A DNA stretch of 64,000 nt from Falsirhodobacter deserti (GTDB lineage: Bacteria > Pseudomonadota > Alphaproteobacteria > Rhodobacterales > Rhodobacteraceae). The notes under the pieces are model-generated. The model was not told the origin of the DNA. It made no database searches and was given only the letters and a program-made list of their open reading frames with translations. The stretch covers positions 2,206,720 to 2,270,719 of the forward strand of contig NZ_ML137218.1 of NCBI RefSeq assembly GCF_004015795.1, read 5' to 3'. Of the stretch, positions 1 to 10,943 are shown piece by piece (the stretch's first letter is position 1; each line of letters begins with the position of its first letter). Both the position numbers and the translations under genes were made by a program.

Positions 1-207
1 CGCGGCGCCAAAGCCGATCACCGCGGCGATGATGCCCCCCAGAATCAGCGGCAGAAGGACCGAGCGGCCCTGCGATGCCGTGTCTTTATCGGCGGGTTTC
101 GGCGGCTCTTCGGGCGTTTCCTGCGGAGGGACCGGCTGGGCCTCGGTGGCGGGGACATCCCTGACCTCGGGCTCTTGAGTCTCGGGGCGGGTGTCTTCGT
201 TTGCCAT
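1..207 (-). CDS. Mitofilin/Mic60-like inner membrane protein (N-terminal fragment)
   Basis: Partial gene: only the first 69 codons lie in the window and the frame stays open to base 1. The visible product has an acidic, proline- and glutamate-rich N-terminus of about 48 residues, followed by a hydrophobic segment (LLPLILGGIIAAVIGFGAA) typical of a single inner-membrane anchor. A membrane protein of the mitofilin (Mic60) family commonly follows hemD in Rhodobacterales, and this architecture fits. The family call rests on gene context and topology, because the conserved C-terminal domain is outside the window. It lies 37 bp downstream of hemD on the same strand, so co-transcription is likely. 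Confidence 0.55.
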   Translation of the reverse strand, partial: MANEDTRPETQEPEVRDVPATEAQPVPPQETPEEPPKPADKDTASQGRSVLLPLILGGIIAAVIGFGAA

Positions 208-244
208 GCCGTGCCTTTCGCGATGTGCTGCGTTAAAGTTGAAC

Positions 245-940
245 CTAGTTCTCAGTCGGTAAGGTCTCAAGCCTCTGCAACAGTGTGACAAGGTCGCACA
301 TCGCCTGCGCATCCGGGCGGGCAGCGGTTGCCGCCATCGCATCGTTTGGAAGAACATGCGCCACGGCATCGCTCAGGCAAGCAAAGCGCAAGGGTGCCGC
401 AGCGTCCGGCGCTTCGGCCATGAAGCGCCGGGCCGATGCGGGGGAAAAAAGCGGCACCACAATCGGGCTTGTCCCCCGAAGCGCCTGCCGCGCTTCTTCC
501 GTCAACGGCCGGGGCACCATTTCGTAAACAACAGCCTCTGCCGTGGGAATGCCGGCTTCGGTCAGGCGCCGCGCCAGATCGCCTTTGCTTTCGCGCCCGC
601 GCAGGTGCAGCAGCGGCCCCACCTCTTTGCTGGCAAGGATGGCGCGAAACAGCGCCTCGGCATCGCCCGCGGCGGATCTGGCGGCATAGCCTGCCTGCCG
701 CGCCACGGCAGCGGTCCGGTCGCCAACGCACCATGCATGGGTTGCAGGGGGGCTTCCAGCGGCCCGGACGGCCGTGGGGGATGTGAAGATCAGGCTGGAC
801 GCCGGCGGCAGATCGGCAGGCAGGATGCGCGGTTCCAGAAGGGGGGAAAGGATCACCGGCCCCTCCAGCATTGCGGCAAAGCGGGTGCTGCCTTCGGACG
901 GGCGTGTCAGCAGAACGGTCGCGAAGGATTGCGGGGGCAT
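245..940 (-). CDS. hemD: Uroporphyrinogen-III synthase
   Basis: Predicted to close and isomerise hydroxymethylbilane to uroporphyrinogen III, the branch-point step of haem, sirohaem and bacteriochlorophyll synthesis. The 231-residue product is close to the usual size and shows the two-domain HemD pattern: an N-terminal VLLTRP start, then a FTSPTAVRA segment, and a second domain with a [13 protein letters not shown] motif near residue 170. I chose the ATG at 940 because the product then begins [14 protein letters not shown], just ahead of the family fold; a longer frame to 1009 would run into tsaD. It is divergent from tsaD, with 46 bp between the starts. The sequence is weakly conserved, as is usual for HemD. 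Confidence 0.82.
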   Translation of the reverse strand: MPPQSFATVLLTRPSEGSTRFAAMLEGPVILSPLLEPRILPADLPPASSLIFTSPTAVRAAGSPPATHAWCVGDRTAAVARQAGYAARSAAGDAEALFRAILASKEVGPLLHLRGRESKGDLARRLTEAGIPTAEAVVYEMVPRPLTEEARQALRGTSPIVVPLFSPASARRFMAEAPDAAAPLRFACLSDAVAHVLPNDAMAATAARPDAQAMCDLVTLLQRLETLPTEN

Positions 941-986
941 AATGCGCAGGTTACATCTGCCCGAACCTTCCTTCAACCGGCATGCC

Positions 987-2066
987 ATGACTCTTACCTT
1001 TCTGGGCATCGAAAGCAGCTGCGACGATACCGCCGCCGCCGTGGTGCGCGCCGACGGAACGATCCTTTCTTCCGTGGTGGAGGGGCAGGTCGCGCTTCAT
1101 GCGGCCTTTGGCGGCGTCGTGCCCGAGATCGCCGCGCGTGCGCATGCGGAACGTCTGGATGTCTGCGTGGAACGCGCGCTGGATCAGGCGGATACCCGCC
1201 TTGCCGATCTGGACGGGATCGCCGTGACCGCAGGGCCGGGGCTGATCGGCGGCGTGCTTTCGGGGGTGATGCTGGCCAAGGGACTGGCGGCCGCAACGGG
1301 GCTGCCGCTTGTGGGTGTGAACCATCTTGCAGGCCACGCGTTGACGCCGCGGCTGACGGACGGGCTGGAGTTTCCGTATCTGATGCTCCTCATCTCGGGC
1401 GGGCATTGCCAGTTCCTGATCGCGCGGGGGCCGGAGGACTTCACCCGCCTTGGCGGATCGATCGACGATGCACCGGGGGAAGCGTTCGACAAGACGGCAA
1501 AGCTTCTGGGCCTGCCGCAGCCTGGCGGCCCCCAAGTCAGCCGTGAGGCGGAGGGCGGGGATCCCGCACGTTTCGCCCTGCCCCGCCCGCTTCTGGACCG
1601 CCCCGGCTGCGACATGAGCTTTTCTGGCCTGAAAACGGCCCTGCTGCGGGAACGTGACAAGCTGGTGGCGGCGCAAGGCGGGCTTTATCGCCAGGATCGC
1701 GCCGATCTTTGCGCCGCCTTCCAGCAGGCTGTGGCGGATGTGCTGGCCGAAAAGACCCGCCGCGCGATGGCGCTTTACATGGCCGAGGCACCCTCGCGCC
1801 CTGCCCTTGCGGTGGCGGGGGGCGTTGCGGCAAATTCGCTGATCCGGTCGCGCCTTCAGGATGTGGCGGCCGCCGCGGGGGCCGAATTCATTGCGCCGCC
1901 CTTGCGCCTTTGCACCGACAATGCCGCCATGATCGCCTTTGCAGGGATCGAGCGGTTCCGCCTTGGCGGACGCGACGGAATGGACCTGACCGCCCGCCCC
2001 CGCTGGCCGCTGGACCGTGATGCCATCCCCCTTGTCGGCGCAGGCCGCAAGGGTGCCAAAGCCTGA
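987..2066 (+). CDS. tsaD: tRNA N6-adenosine threonylcarbamoyltransferase TsaD
   Basis: Transfers the threonylcarbamoyl group to A37 of ANN-decoding tRNAs (t6A), working with TsaB, TsaE and TsaC. The 359-residue product starts [15 protein letters not shown] and carries the metal-binding NHLAGH motif with His113 and His117, the GHCQF segment, and a C-terminal [12 protein letters not shown] motif; all are Kae1/TsaD hallmarks. The ATG at 987 places the ASKHA fold at the very N-terminus. The TsaE partner is encoded in this window as a fusion at 41.7-43.1 kb. The next two small genes follow closely on the same strand. Confidence 0.96.
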   Translation: MTLTFLGIESSCDDTAAAVVRADGTILSSVVEGQVALHAAFGGVVPEIAARAHAERLDVCVERALDQADTRLADLDGIAVTAGPGLIGGVLSGVMLAKGLAAATGLPLVGVNHLAGHALTPRLTDGLEFPYLMLLISGGHCQFLIARGPEDFTRLGGSIDDAPGEAFDKTAKLLGLPQPGGPQVSREAEGGDPARFALPRPLLDRPGCDMSFSGLKTALLRERDKLVAAQGGLYRQDRADLCAAFQQAVADVLAEKTRRAMALYMAEAPSRPALAVAGGVAANSLIRSRLQDVAAAAGAEFIAPPLRLCTDNAAMIAFAGIERFRLGGRDGMDLTARPRWPLDRDAIPLVGAGRKGAKA

Positions 2067-2078
2067 AAGGACAAGACA

Positions 2079-2351
2079 ATGTATGCTGCCCTGATTTGCC
2101 GCGACAAACCGGATTCTCTTGATCTGCGCATGGGCAACCGCGAAGCCCATCTGGATTACGTGGCCCGCACGGGCGTGGTGGAATTTGCCGGCCCCTTCCT
2201 GAACGATGCGGGAGAGATGTGCGGATCGCTTATCATCCTGAACGTGGACAGCATGGAAGATGCCCACGCATGGGCCAAGGCGGATCCTTATGCCAAGGCA
2301 GGCCTCTTCGCGCAGGTCGAGGTGAACGCGTGGAAGAAGGTGATCGGCTGA
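2079..2351 (+). CDS. YciI-like protein
   Basis: A 90-residue protein of the YciI superfamily, a small ferredoxin-like fold. It shows the family layout: a short N-terminal strand (MYAALICRDKP), an R-x-x-H segment (NREAHLDYV), a central GPFLNDAGEMCGSLIIL stretch and a C-terminal DPYAKAGLF motif. Members are thought to be small-molecule-binding or minor enzymatic proteins, and no specific substrate can be assigned. It follows tsaD by 12 bp and its stop overlaps the start of the EVE gene (TGATG), so the three genes likely form one transcript. Confidence 0.85.
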   Translation: MYAALICRDKPDSLDLRMGNREAHLDYVARTGVVEFAGPFLNDAGEMCGSLIILNVDSMEDAHAWAKADPYAKAGLFAQVEVNAWKKVIG

Positions 2352-2764
2352 TGGCCTACTGGCTGTTCAAATCCGAACCCGATGCATGGAGCTGGGACCA
2401 GCAGGTTGCCAAGGGTGACGAGGGCGAGGAATGGGGCGGGGTCCGCAACTATCAGGCGCGCAACAACATGCGCGCGATGAAGGTGGGCGATCGCGGCTTC
2501 TTCTATCACTCGAACATCGGAAAAGAGATCGTGGGCATCGTCGAGGTGTGCCGCGAAAGCCAGCCCGACAGCACCGCCGATGATCCACGGTGGGATTGCG
2601 TGATGATCAGGGCTGTCCAGCCTGTGCCCAATCCGGTGAAGCTGGAGGATGTGAAGTCCGCACCGGAACTGGCCGATATGGTGCTGGTCAGGAACTCGCG
2701 CATGTCGGTGCAGCCGGTGCGCGATGAGGAGTGGGAGATCGTCTGCCGGATGGCGGGGCTTTAA
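2351..2764 (+). CDS. EVE domain protein
   Basis: A 137-residue single-domain EVE protein (thymocyte nuclear protein 1-like, PUA-like fold). It has the diagnostic WLFKSEPDAWSWDQ start, the GVRNYQARNNMRAMKVGD segment and the FFYHSN motif. EVE domains are related to YTH and ASCH domains and are thought to bind modified nucleotides in nucleic acid. The ATG overlaps the stop of the YciI-like gene by one base, implying translational coupling. It converges with ilvA, with only 10 bp between the two stop codons. Confidence 0.9.
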   Translation: MAYWLFKSEPDAWSWDQQVAKGDEGEEWGGVRNYQARNNMRAMKVGDRGFFYHSNIGKEIVGIVEVCRESQPDSTADDPRWDCVMIRAVQPVPNPVKLEDVKSAPELADMVLVRNSRMSVQPVRDEEWEIVCRMAGL

Positions 2765-2774
2765 CCCCGCCCCG

Positions 2775-4022
2775 TCAGATCAGGTATTCGCTCAGCAGCG
2801 CGTCCTGCGTGATGTCGCGGAAGGCAAACCCCTCTTCCTCCATCTTTGCGAAAAGGCGGGGGAAGTTCTCCGGCGACCGCGTTTCGATCCCGATCAGGAT
2901 GGAGCCGAAGTTGCGGGCGGACTTCTTCAGGTATTCGAACCGCGCAACGTCATCCTCGGGGCCCAGAAGCTGCAGGAAATCGCGCAGGGCGCCGGGCCGC
3001 TGCGGCAGGCGCAGCAGCAGGTATTTCTTCAGGCCGGTATAGCGTTGGGCACGCTCTTTCACTTCAGGCAGACGTTCGAAATCGAAGTTGCCGCCGGAAA
3101 CGACGCAAACAACCGTTTTGCCGCGGATCGCAGGGCCAAGATCCGTCAGCGCGCTGACGGGCATGGCGCCAGCCGGTTCCAGAACGACGCCCTCGATGTT
3201 CAACATCTCCACCATGGTGACGCAGATCCGATCCTCGGGCGCAAGAAGCACCTGATCGGGGAAGGCCCATGACAGCGCCCGGAAGGGTGCGTCGCCGATC
3301 CGCGCCACTGCCGCCCCGTCAACGAAACTGTCAACGGTGTCCAGCGGCATCGGGCGCCCCGCCAGAAGGGCGGCGCGAAGGCTGGCACCCCCTTGCGGTT
3401 CGACGAAGCGGAACTGCGTGTCCGGTGCCTCGGCCCGCAGATAGGTGGATACGCCCGCGGCAAGCCCGCCGCCGCCAACCGACAGCAGCACCATGTCGGG
3501 GGCGCGGCCAAGCTGGTCCAGCATTTCCACCGCGACCGAAGCCTGCCCCTCGATCACGTCGTCATCGTCGAAGGGGGCAAGGAAATGTGCGCCCTCGGCT
3601 TCGCACCACGCCTTGGCCGCTGCCAGCGTCCGGTCGAAATAATCACCGGTCAGCACAACCTCCACCCACTCCCCCCCGAAGGTGCGGGTCTTGTCGATCT
3701 TCTGCTGGGGCGTGGTGATGGGCATGAAGATCGTGCCCTTCACACCGAAGTGGCGGCAGGAATAGGCCATTCCCTGCGCGTGATTGCCCGCACTGGCGCA
3801 CACGAAGCGCGTTTGTTCGGGATGGCGTTCGCGCACCTTGCGCATGGCGTTGAAGGCACCGCGCAGCTTGAAACTGCGCACGGGGGAAAGATCCTCGCGC
3901 TTCAGCCAGATATCCGCCCCGAAACGGGCCGACAGGAAATCGTTGCGCTGAAGCGGTGTCGGCGGGAACAGGTCGCGAAGCGCGGCGGTGGCGGTGCGGG
4001 CGGCGGTGCAAAAATTGGTCAT
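2775..4022 (-). CDS. ilvA: Threonine ammonia-lyase (threonine dehydratase)
   Basis: PLP-dependent deamination of threonine to 2-oxobutanoate, the first step to isoleucine. The 415-residue product has the PLP lysine in SFKLRGAFNAM (Lys52), the ASAGNHAQG motif, a glycine loop (SVGGGGLAAG) and one C-terminal ACT-like regulatory domain from about residue 325. That is the shorter form with one rather than two such domains. I prefer the ATG at 4022; an in-frame upstream start at 4052 would add ten residues, and neither has a strong ribosome binding site. It is divergent from argG. Confidence 0.9.
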   Translation of the reverse strand: MTNFCTAARTATAALRDLFPPTPLQRNDFLSARFGADIWLKREDLSPVRSFKLRGAFNAMRKVRERHPEQTRFVCASAGNHAQGMAYSCRHFGVKGTIFMPITTPQQKIDKTRTFGGEWVEVVLTGDYFDRTLAAAKAWCEAEGAHFLAPFDDDDVIEGQASVAVEMLDQLGRAPDMVLLSVGGGGLAAGVSTYLRAEAPDTQFRFVEPQGGASLRAALLAGRPMPLDTVDSFVDGAAVARIGDAPFRALSWAFPDQVLLAPEDRICVTMVEMLNIEGVVLEPAGAMPVSALTDLGPAIRGKTVVCVVSGGNFDFERLPEVKERAQRYTGLKKYLLLRLPQRPGALRDFLQLLGPEDDVARFEYLKKSARNFGSILIGIETRSPENFPRLFAKMEEEGFAFRDITQDALLSEYLI

Positions 4023-4135
4023 GATGGGCGACACTAGGCGGGCCCGCCCCAACCGTTCAAGTGGAATCTGCGGCCTTGTTTCGCAAGCACAAAGCCTTTA
4101 TCGCGAACCAACGTTCATGTTCCCGGAGCCTGCCC

Positions 4136-5359
4136 ATGCCCGCGCCCAAGAAAGTCGTCCTTGCCTATTCCGGCGGTCTGGACACGTCCATCATCCTCAA
4201 ATGGCTGCAAACCGAGTATGGCTGCGAGGTGGTGACCTTCACCGCCGATCTGGGCCAGGGCGAGGAGCTGGAGCCTGCGCGCAAGAAGGCGGAGCTTCTG
4301 GGCATCAAGCCCGAGAACATCTTCATCGAAGACGTGCGCGAAGAGTTCGTGCGCGATTTCGTTTTCCCGATGTTCCGCGCCAATGCCCTTTATGAAGGCC
4401 TGTACCTGCTGGGGACCTCCATCGCGCGGCCGCTGATCTCCAAGCGGCTGGTGGAGATCGCGCGCGAGGTGGGCGCCGATGCCGTGGCGCATGGCGCGAC
4501 CGGCAAGGGCAACGATCAGGTCCGGTTCGAGCTGTCGGCCTATGCCCTGAACCCCGAGATCAAGGTCATCGCGCCGTGGCGCGAATGGGACCTGACCAGC
4601 CGCACCAAGCTGCTGGAGTTTGCCGAGGCGAACCAGATCCCGATCGCCAAGGACAAGCGCGGCGAAGCGCCGTTCAGCGTGGATGCGAACCTGCTGCACA
4701 CGTCCTCGGAAGGCAAGGCGCTGGAAAACCCGGCCGAGGCTGCGCCCGATTACGTTTATCAACGCACCGTGAATCCCGAGGATGCGCCCGACGCGCCCGA
4801 ATTCATCGAGGTGTCGTTCGAAAAGGGTGACGCCATCGCGATCAACGGCGAGGCGATGTCGCCGGCCACGATCCTGACCAAGCTGAACGAGCTTGGCGGC
4901 AAGCACGGCATCGGCCGTCTGGACTTCGTGGAAAACCGCTTCGTCGGGATGAAATCCCGCGGCATTTATGAAACCCCCGGCGGCACCGTGCTTCTGGAAG
5001 CGCATCGCGGGATCGAACAGATCACGCTGGATTCGGGTGCAGGCCACCTGAAGGACAGCCTGATGCCGCGTTATGCCGAGCTGATCTATAACGGGTTCTG
5101 GTTCTCGCCCGAGCGGGAGATGCTGCAGGCCCTGATCGACAAGTCGCAGGAACACGTGACGGGAACTGTACGCTTGAAGCTTTACAAGGGCCTTGCCACC
5201 TGCGTGGGCCGCTGGTCCGACCATTCGCTTTATTCCGAAGCGCATGTGACGTTCGAAGATGACGCCGGTGCTTACGACCAGAAGGACGCAGCAGGCTTCA
5301 TCCGCCTGAACGCGCTGCGTTTGAAGCTTCTGGCCACGCGCAACGCGCGGGTAAAATAA
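4136..5359 (+). CDS. argG: Argininosuccinate synthase
   Basis: Joins citrulline and aspartate with ATP hydrolysis in arginine synthesis. The 407-residue product has the N-type ATP pyrophosphatase loop AYSGGLDTS at residues 10-18, [14 protein letters not shown], and a C-terminal KLYKG segment, all typical of ArgG at normal family length. The ATG at 4136 is preceded by CCCGGAG at a suitable distance and places the P-loop where expected. Two tandem hairpins follow the stop codon, separating it from the convergent malic enzyme gene. Confidence 0.97.
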   Translation: MPAPKKVVLAYSGGLDTSIILKWLQTEYGCEVVTFTADLGQGEELEPARKKAELLGIKPENIFIEDVREEFVRDFVFPMFRANALYEGLYLLGTSIARPLISKRLVEIAREVGADAVAHGATGKGNDQVRFELSAYALNPEIKVIAPWREWDLTSRTKLLEFAEANQIPIAKDKRGEAPFSVDANLLHTSSEGKALENPAEAAPDYVYQRTVNPEDAPDAPEFIEVSFEKGDAIAINGEAMSPATILTKLNELGGKHGIGRLDFVENRFVGMKSRGIYETPGGTVLLEAHRGIEQITLDSGAGHLKDSLMPRYAELIYNGFWFSPEREMLQALIDKSQEHVTGTVRLKLYKGLATCVGRWSDHSLYSEAHVTFEDDAGAYDQKDAAGFIRLNALRLKLLATRNARVK

Positions 5360-5365
5360 GAAAAG

Positions 5366-5381
5366 GCGGCCAGTTGGCCGC
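5366..5381 (+). terminator. argG: First hairpin downstream of argG
   Basis: A perfect 6-bp stem, GCGGCC, with an AGTT loop and GGCCGC, begins 6 bp after the argG stop and is followed by TTTCCCTT. It resembles a weak intrinsic terminator on the plus strand, directly upstream of a stronger second hairpin. Confidence 0.55.
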
Positions 5382-5394
5382 TTTCCCTTGGTTG

Positions 5395-5422
5395 AAAAGG
5401 GGCGTCTTGCGACGCCCCTTTT
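5395..5422. terminator. Bidirectional terminator between argG and maeB
   Basis: A 12-bp perfect stem (AAAAGGGGCGTC pairing with GACGCCCCTTTT) closes a TTGC loop. It has a T run on each strand, so it can terminate argG and the convergent malic enzyme gene, whose stop codon lies 3 bp beyond it. Confidence 0.88.
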
Positions 5423-5425
5423 TTC

Positions 5426-7684
5426 TTATTCCCCGATCTTGCAGGCCGCCATCGCCGCCATGTTCAGGATGTCGTTCACGGACGATGAGGTGGAGCAGAG
5501 CTGGATCGGCTTTTCCACGCCCGTAAGGATCGGACCGATCACGGTCGCCCCCGCCATTTCCTGCATCATCTTGACAGAGATGGAGGCGGAGTGCCGCGCG
5601 GGAACGACAAGGATGTTGGCCGGTCCGGTCAGGCGGCAGAATGGATAAGCCTTCTGCTGTGCGGGGTTCAGGGCAACGTCGACCGTCATCTCTCCGTCGA
5701 ACTCGAAATCGACGCCGCGCGCTTCCAGAACCTTCGGAGCTTCTGCCAGTTTCAGCGCCCGCTCGGACCGGGGGGAGCCGAAGGTGGAGAAGGAAACAAA
5801 GGCCACACGTGGAACAAGACCCAGATCACGGGCGACGCCTGCGGCGCGCTCTGCGATGGTGGCCAGATCCTCGGCTTCGGGCCATTCATGAACCAGCGTG
5901 TCGGCGACCAGCAGGATGCGACCATTGTGCAGCAGCGCCGTCACGCCGGCAGCACCGTCGCCGGGCTTTGCATCGAAAACGTGGTTGATCGCGTTCAGCA
6001 CATGCGCCGATTTGCGCGTGGCCCCCGTAACCAGGCCGTCGCCATGGCCATGCGCCAGCATCAGCGCTGAAAACACGTGGCGGTCACGCCCGACCAGCCG
6101 CCGGATGTCATGCGCATCGAAGCCTTGGCGTTGCAAGCGGCGATACAGGAAGTCCTTGTAGGCATCCAGATGCGGCGAGTTGGCGGCGTTCACCACCTCC
6201 AGCTCCGATACGGCATCTGCAAGGCCTGCAGCTTCCAGCTTCTCGGCCACGTCCGCCTCGCGCCCCACGACCAGCGCATGACCAAGGCCCGCGCGCTGAT
6301 AGGCGACGGCGGCGCGCAGAACGCGGGGATCGTCGCCCTCGGCGAAGATCATCCGGGCTTGCGCCGATTTCGCGCGGGCATGAACGCCCTGCAGAATGGA
6401 TGCAGTCGGGTCCATCCGCGACTTCAGCGCCAGTTCATAGGCGGCCATGTCCTCGATCGGTCGACGGGCAACGCCGGTCTTCATGCCCGCTTTCGCCACC
6501 ATCGGCGGCACCACGTGGATCAGGCGCGGGTCGAACGGGGTCGGGATGATATAGTCGCGCCCGAAGGTCAGCTCACGGCCATAAGCAATGGCCACTTCGT
6601 CCGGCACATCCTCACGGGCGAGTTTCGCAAGCGCCTCGGCGCAGGCGATCTTCATCTCGTCGTTGATGGCACGGGCGTGGATGTCCAGCGCACCGCGGAA
6701 CAGGTAGGGAAAGCCGAGGACGTTGTTCACCTGGTTCGGATAATCCGAACGCCCCGTGGCCACGATCGCATCCTCGCGCACGGCATGGGCTTCTTCGGGC
6801 GTGATCTCCGGATCGGGGTTGGCCATTGCGAAGATGACGGGGTTCGGGGCCATGGACCGCACCATGTCCTGCGTGACCGCGCCCTTGGCCGAGACGCCAA
6901 GGAAAACGTCCGCGCCGTCCATCGCCTCGGCCAGCGTGCGCAGGGGCGTGTTGGCGGCGTGGGCCGACTTCCACTGGTTCATGCCTTCCGTCCGACCGGC
7001 ATAGATCACGCCCTTGGTGTCGCACATGATGCAGTTGTCGTGCTTGGCGCCCATCGACTTCAGCAGTTCAAGGCAGGCGATGCCCGCGGCGCCCGCGCCG
7101 TTCAGCACGATCCGCACATCCTCGATCTTCTTGCCCGAGATGGACAGCGCGTTGATCAGGCCGGCGGCACAGATCACCGCCGTGCCGTGCTGGTCGTCAT
7201 GGAACACGGGGATGTCCATGATTTCCTTCAGGCGCTGTTCGATGATGAAGCATTCGGGCGCCTTGATGTCTTCAAGGTTGATGCCGCCGAAGGTGGGGCC
7301 CATCAGGGACACGGCCTTGATGATCTCGTCCGGGTCTTCGGTATCCAGTTCGATATCGATGGCGTTCACGTCGGCGAAGCGCTTGAACAGCACCGCCTTG
7401 CCTTCCATGACCGGCTTGGAGGCCAGCGCGCCAAGGTTGCCCATGCCAAGGATCGCGGTGCCGTTGGAGATGACGGCCACCATGTTGCCCTTCACGGTAT
7501 AATCATAGGCCGCTTCGGGATTATCGGCGATCGCCTGCACGGGAACCGCCACGCCGGGGGAATAGGCCAGCGACAGGTCGCGCTGCGTTGCCATAGGGGT
7601 GGAGGCGACGATGTCGTATTTTCCCGGCGTCGGTTCCAGGTGATAGGCAAGCGCCTCCTCGGGCGTGATCTTGGTCTTGGACAT
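5426..7684 (-). CDS. maeB: NADP-dependent malic enzyme with C-terminal PTA domain
   Basis: Oxidative decarboxylation of malate to pyruvate with NADP. The 752-residue product is the large MaeB form. Residues 1 to about 430 are the malic enzyme ([17 protein letters not shown] and a dinucleotide-binding [15 protein letters not shown] segment). The rest is a phosphotransacetylase-like domain, generally thought to be regulatory, ending near [15 protein letters not shown]. The ATG at 7684 has an AAGGGGAA ribosome binding site upstream; the frame continues 5' to 7735 without one. It is divergent from mutS, with 95 bp between starts. Confidence 0.95.
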   Translation of the reverse strand: MSKTKITPEEALAYHLEPTPGKYDIVASTPMATQRDLSLAYSPGVAVPVQAIADNPEAAYDYTVKGNMVAVISNGTAILGMGNLGALASKPVMEGKAVLFKRFADVNAIDIELDTEDPDEIIKAVSLMGPTFGGINLEDIKAPECFIIEQRLKEIMDIPVFHDDQHGTAVICAAGLINALSISGKKIEDVRIVLNGAGAAGIACLELLKSMGAKHDNCIMCDTKGVIYAGRTEGMNQWKSAHAANTPLRTLAEAMDGADVFLGVSAKGAVTQDMVRSMAPNPVIFAMANPDPEITPEEAHAVREDAIVATGRSDYPNQVNNVLGFPYLFRGALDIHARAINDEMKIACAEALAKLAREDVPDEVAIAYGRELTFGRDYIIPTPFDPRLIHVVPPMVAKAGMKTGVARRPIEDMAAYELALKSRMDPTASILQGVHARAKSAQARMIFAEGDDPRVLRAAVAYQRAGLGHALVVGREADVAEKLEAAGLADAVSELEVVNAANSPHLDAYKDFLYRRLQRQGFDAHDIRRLVGRDRHVFSALMLAHGHGDGLVTGATRKSAHVLNAINHVFDAKPGDGAAGVTALLHNGRILLVADTLVHEWPEAEDLATIAERAAGVARDLGLVPRVAFVSFSTFGSPRSERALKLAEAPKVLEARGVDFEFDGEMTVDVALNPAQQKAYPFCRLTGPANILVVPARHSASISVKMMQEMAGATVIGPILTGVEKPIQLCSTSSSVNDILNMAAMAACKIGE

Positions 7685-7779
7685 GTCGGTTCCCCTTTCA
7701 GGCCCGTGCATATCGCCCCGCCTGCGTTGCGGCAACCGCCCACGCGTCGTATGACGGGACCCGACCCAAGGAGGACGCG

Positions 7780-10374
7780 ATGACCGAGCCCACGCCCATG
7801 ATGGCGCAATATCTGGAGATCAAGGCGCAGCACCCGGCGGCGCTTCTGTTCTACCGCATGGGCGATTTCTATGAGATGTTCTTCGACGATGCCATTTTGG
7901 CCGCCGAGGCGCTGGACATCGCGCTGACCAAGCGCGGCAAGCATCTGGGCGAGGATATCGCCATGTGCGGGGTGCCCGCCCATTCCGCCGAAGGCTATCT
8001 TCTGGGGCTGATCCGCAAGGGCTTCCGTGTGGCCATCGCCGAACAGATGGAAGATCCGGCCGAAGCCAAGAAGCGCGGGTCCAAATCCGTGGTCCGGCGC
8101 GAGGTTGTTCGGCTGGTCACCCCCGGCACCCTGACCGAGGATGCCCTGCTGGAAGCACGGCGGCACAATTTCCTTGTCGCCTATGCCCGCATCCGCGACG
8201 AGGGCGCGCTGGCGTGGACCGACATCTCCACGGGCGAATTGCGGGTGATGCCCTGCCCCCTTCCGCGCCTGCTGCCCGAGCTTGCCCGCCTTGCCCCGCG
8301 CGAGGTTCTCGTGAGCGAGACGCAGGAGGCCGATCTGGTCCCGCTTCTGGCGGACCTTGATACGGCGGTGACCCCGCTGGCCAAAGCAAGCTTCGACAGC
8401 GCCTCGGCGGAAAAGCGGCTGCGTGATCTGTGGCAGGTGGGATCGCTGGAAGCGTTCGGCATGTTCGGGCGCTGCGAGGTGGCCGCCATCGGCGCGGTGG
8501 TGGATTATCTGGACCTGACCCAGCGCGGCAAGCTGCCCCTTCTGCGCCCGCCGGTGCGGGAAACACCCGGCGCGGCCATGCAGATAGATGCCGCGACGCG
8601 GCGAAACCTTGAGATTTCGCAGGCACTGTCGGGCGGGCGGGATGGATCGCTTCTGGCGGCGATGGACAGAACGGTGACCGCGCCCGGCGCGCGGCTGCTG
8701 GAACGACGGCTTTCCGCACCTTCTTGCGATCTTGCCACCATCCATGCACGGCTGGAGGGGGTTCGCTTTCTTCTGGACGGCCGTGCGCGCGAAACCCTGC
8801 GCGATGCCTTGCGGCGCGTGCCGGATATGGACCGTGCGCTGCAACGGCTGGCACTGGATCGGGCCGGCCCGCGCGACATAGCCGCCATCCGGAACGGGCT
8901 GGAACAGGCGGGACGGATCGCCCTGCCCTTCGCCCCGCCGCATCTGTCCGATGCGCTGGAGGCGCTGGCCGGCCATGACGATCTGGTCGCACATCTGGAT
9001 CGCGCGCTGGAGGCCGAACCGCCCCTTCTGGCGCGGGACGGCGGCTTCATCGCCCCCGGCTTTGACGCGGAGCTGGATGAAACGCGCCGCCTTCGGGACG
9101 AAGGGCGCGGCGTCATCGCGCGGATGCAGGCCGAATACATCGACGCGACGGGCGTGCAGAGCCTGAAGATCAAGCACAACAACGTGCTGGGATACTTCAT
9201 CGAGGTGACCGCCACGCATGAGGCGACGCTGCGCAATGCCGGTTTCATCCATCGCCAGACCACCGCCAACCAGATCCGCTTTACGACGGTGCAGCTTTCG
9301 GAACTGGAAACGCGCATCCTGAATGCGGGCAACCATGCGCTGGAACTTGAACGGCGGCATTTCGCCTCGCTCCGAGCCGAGATCCTGCGCCATGCCGCCG
9401 CGATCGGCACCGCCGCGCGGGCGCTGGCCGTGCTGGATGTTGCCGCCGCCCTTGCCGATCTGGCCGCAGCCGAGGATTGGGTGGAGCCGAGGATCGACAA
9501 CAGCCGCGCGTTCCATGTGGAACAGGGCCGCCATCCGGTGGTGGAACGGGCGCTGCGCCGGAAAGGCGAAGCCTTCGTTGCCAATGACTGCGCCCTGACA
9601 GGTGATGCAACGCCCGCGATCTGGCTGCTGACCGGGCCGAACATGGCCGGCAAGTCGACCTTCCTGCGACAGAACGCCCTGATCGCCCTGCTAGCACAGG
9701 CGGGCAGTTTCGTTCCGGCCAGGTCGGCACATGTGGGGCTGGTCAGCCAGCTTTTCAGCCGCGTGGGGGCTGCGGACGATCTGGCCCGCGGCCGGTCCAC
9801 CTTCATGGTGGAGATGGTGGAAACGGCCGCCATCCTCAATCAGGCCGATGACCGTGCGCTGGTCATTCTGGACGAAATCGGGCGCGGCACCGCCACCTAT
9901 GACGGCTTGTCGATCGCCTGGGCCACGTTGGAACACCTGCATGACACCAACCGCTGCCGTGCCCTCTTCGCCACGCATTATCACGAGATGACGGCCCTGT
10001 CGCAAAAGCTGGCGGGGGTGGACAATGCCACCGTCAGCGTGCGCGAATGGAATGGCGACGTGATCTTCCTGCACGAAGTGAAGAAGGGCGCGGCCGACCG
10101 ATCCTATGGCGTGCAGGTTGCGCGGCTGGCAGGTCTGCCCCCTGCGGTGATCGATCGCGCCAAGGCGGTGCTGGAGGCGCTGGAGTCGGGCGATCGCGAG
10201 GGCAACCGCAAGCAGGCGCTGATCGATGATCTGCCGCTGTTCCGCGCACCGCCCCCGCCCGCACCCGCGCCCAAAGTGTCAAACGTGGAACAACGCCTGA
10301 AGGAGATCCAGCCGGACGAAATCACGCCGATGGACGCCCTGCGGCTTTTGTACGATCTGCGTGCCATGCTTTGA
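7780..10374 (+). CDS. mutS: DNA mismatch repair protein MutS
   Basis: Recognises mismatches and small loops and starts methyl-directed repair with MutL. The 864-residue product has the mismatch-reading F-x-E motif in GDFYEMF (Phe30, Glu32), the connector and lever domains, the Walker A motif GPNMAGKST near residues 619-627, the Walker B segment [10 protein letters not shown] and the FATHYHEM motif. The start at 7780 has a strong AAGGAGG ribosome binding site. A hairpin terminator follows the stop immediately. Confidence 0.98.
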   Translation: MTEPTPMMAQYLEIKAQHPAALLFYRMGDFYEMFFDDAILAAEALDIALTKRGKHLGEDIAMCGVPAHSAEGYLLGLIRKGFRVAIAEQMEDPAEAKKRGSKSVVRREVVRLVTPGTLTEDALLEARRHNFLVAYARIRDEGALAWTDISTGELRVMPCPLPRLLPELARLAPREVLVSETQEADLVPLLADLDTAVTPLAKASFDSASAEKRLRDLWQVGSLEAFGMFGRCEVAAIGAVVDYLDLTQRGKLPLLRPPVRETPGAAMQIDAATRRNLEISQALSGGRDGSLLAAMDRTVTAPGARLLERRLSAPSCDLATIHARLEGVRFLLDGRARETLRDALRRVPDMDRALQRLALDRAGPRDIAAIRNGLEQAGRIALPFAPPHLSDALEALAGHDDLVAHLDRALEAEPPLLARDGGFIAPGFDAELDETRRLRDEGRGVIARMQAEYIDATGVQSLKIKHNNVLGYFIEVTATHEATLRNAGFIHRQTTANQIRFTTVQLSELETRILNAGNHALELERRHFASLRAEILRHAAAIGTAARALAVLDVAAALADLAAAEDWVEPRIDNSRAFHVEQGRHPVVERALRRKGEAFVANDCALTGDATPAIWLLTGPNMAGKSTFLRQNALIALLAQAGSFVPARSAHVGLVSQLFSRVGAADDLARGRSTFMVEMVETAAILNQADDRALVILDEIGRGTATYDGLSIAWATLEHLHDTNRCRALFATHYHEMTALSQKLAGVDNATVSVREWNGDVIFLHEVKKGAADRSYGVQVARLAGLPPAVIDRAKAVLEALESGDREGNRKQALIDDLPLFRAPPPPAPAPKVSNVEQRLKEIQPDEITPMDALRLLYDLRAML

Positions 10375-10375
10375 A

Positions 10376-10398
10376 AAAGGGCGCCAGTGGCGCCCTTT
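10376..10398. terminator. Bidirectional terminator between mutS and grpE
   Basis: A 10-bp perfect stem (AAAGGGCGCC with GGCGCCCTTT) closes a 3-base AGT loop, 1 bp after the mutS stop and 5 bp before the grpE stop on the other strand. A/T tracts lie on both sides, so it probably serves both genes. Confidence 0.82.
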
Positions 10399-10403
10399 CA
10401 CGA

Positions 10404-10940
10404 TCAGGATGCGGGGGTGGAGGATACCCCCACCTGCGCCGGCCGCAGCAGGCGGTCATGGATCATGAACCCTTCCGTCATCACCTGGATGATCTGGCCC
10501 GCCACCGTGCCCGGAACCGGCGCTTCAAACATCGCCTCGTGCTGCTGCGGATCGAAGGTATCACCCACCTTGGGAGAGATTGCCTTCACGCCGTGCTTGT
10601 CCATCACGTTCAGCAATTCGCGCATGGTCAACTCCACCCCTTCGAACAGGGCGGCGGCCTGGGCGCGTTGCTCTTCGCTGGCGGCCTCAAGGGCGCGGCG
10701 CAGGTTGTCATGCACCGGCAGCAGGTCACGCGCCAGACGCGTGCCGCCATAGTTCTCGGCCTCGCGGCGGTCGCGATCGGCCCGCTTGCGGGCGTTTTCG
10801 GCATCAGCCAGCGCGCGCATGAAGCGGTCACGATATTCGTCCCGCTCTGCCCGCAGCGTTTCAAGCTCGTCCAGTTCGGGGGCGTCCGCGCTCAGGACCT
10901 CTGCAGCTTCTGCCATGTCGTCTTTATGTTCGTCCGTCAT
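10404..10940 (-). CDS. grpE: Nucleotide exchange factor GrpE
   Basis: Exchange factor that releases ADP from DnaK in the Hsp70 cycle. The 178-residue product has a charged N-terminus, a long coiled-coil (about residues 25-75, ETLRAERDEYRDRFMRALAD) and the C-terminal beta domain containing FDPQQHEAMFE and the conserved GFMIHDRLLRPAQV segment. It starts 3 bp after the hrcA stop, so the two form an hrcA-grpE operon, a common arrangement of heat-shock genes. Confidence 0.95.
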   Translation of the reverse strand: MTDEHKDDMAEAAEVLSADAPELDELETLRAERDEYRDRFMRALADAENARKRADRDRREAENYGGTRLARDLLPVHDNLRRALEAASEEQRAQAAALFEGVELTMRELLNVMDKHGVKAISPKVGDTFDPQQHEAMFEAPVPGTVAGQIIQVMTEGFMIHDRLLRPAQVGVSSTPAS

Positions 10941-10943
10941 CTT

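Noticed and set aside
4037-4048. The perfect palindrome GGCGGGCCCGCC upstream of ilvA as an operator.
   Set aside because: It is made only of G and C in a GC-rich genome and has no second copy nearby, so chance is likely.
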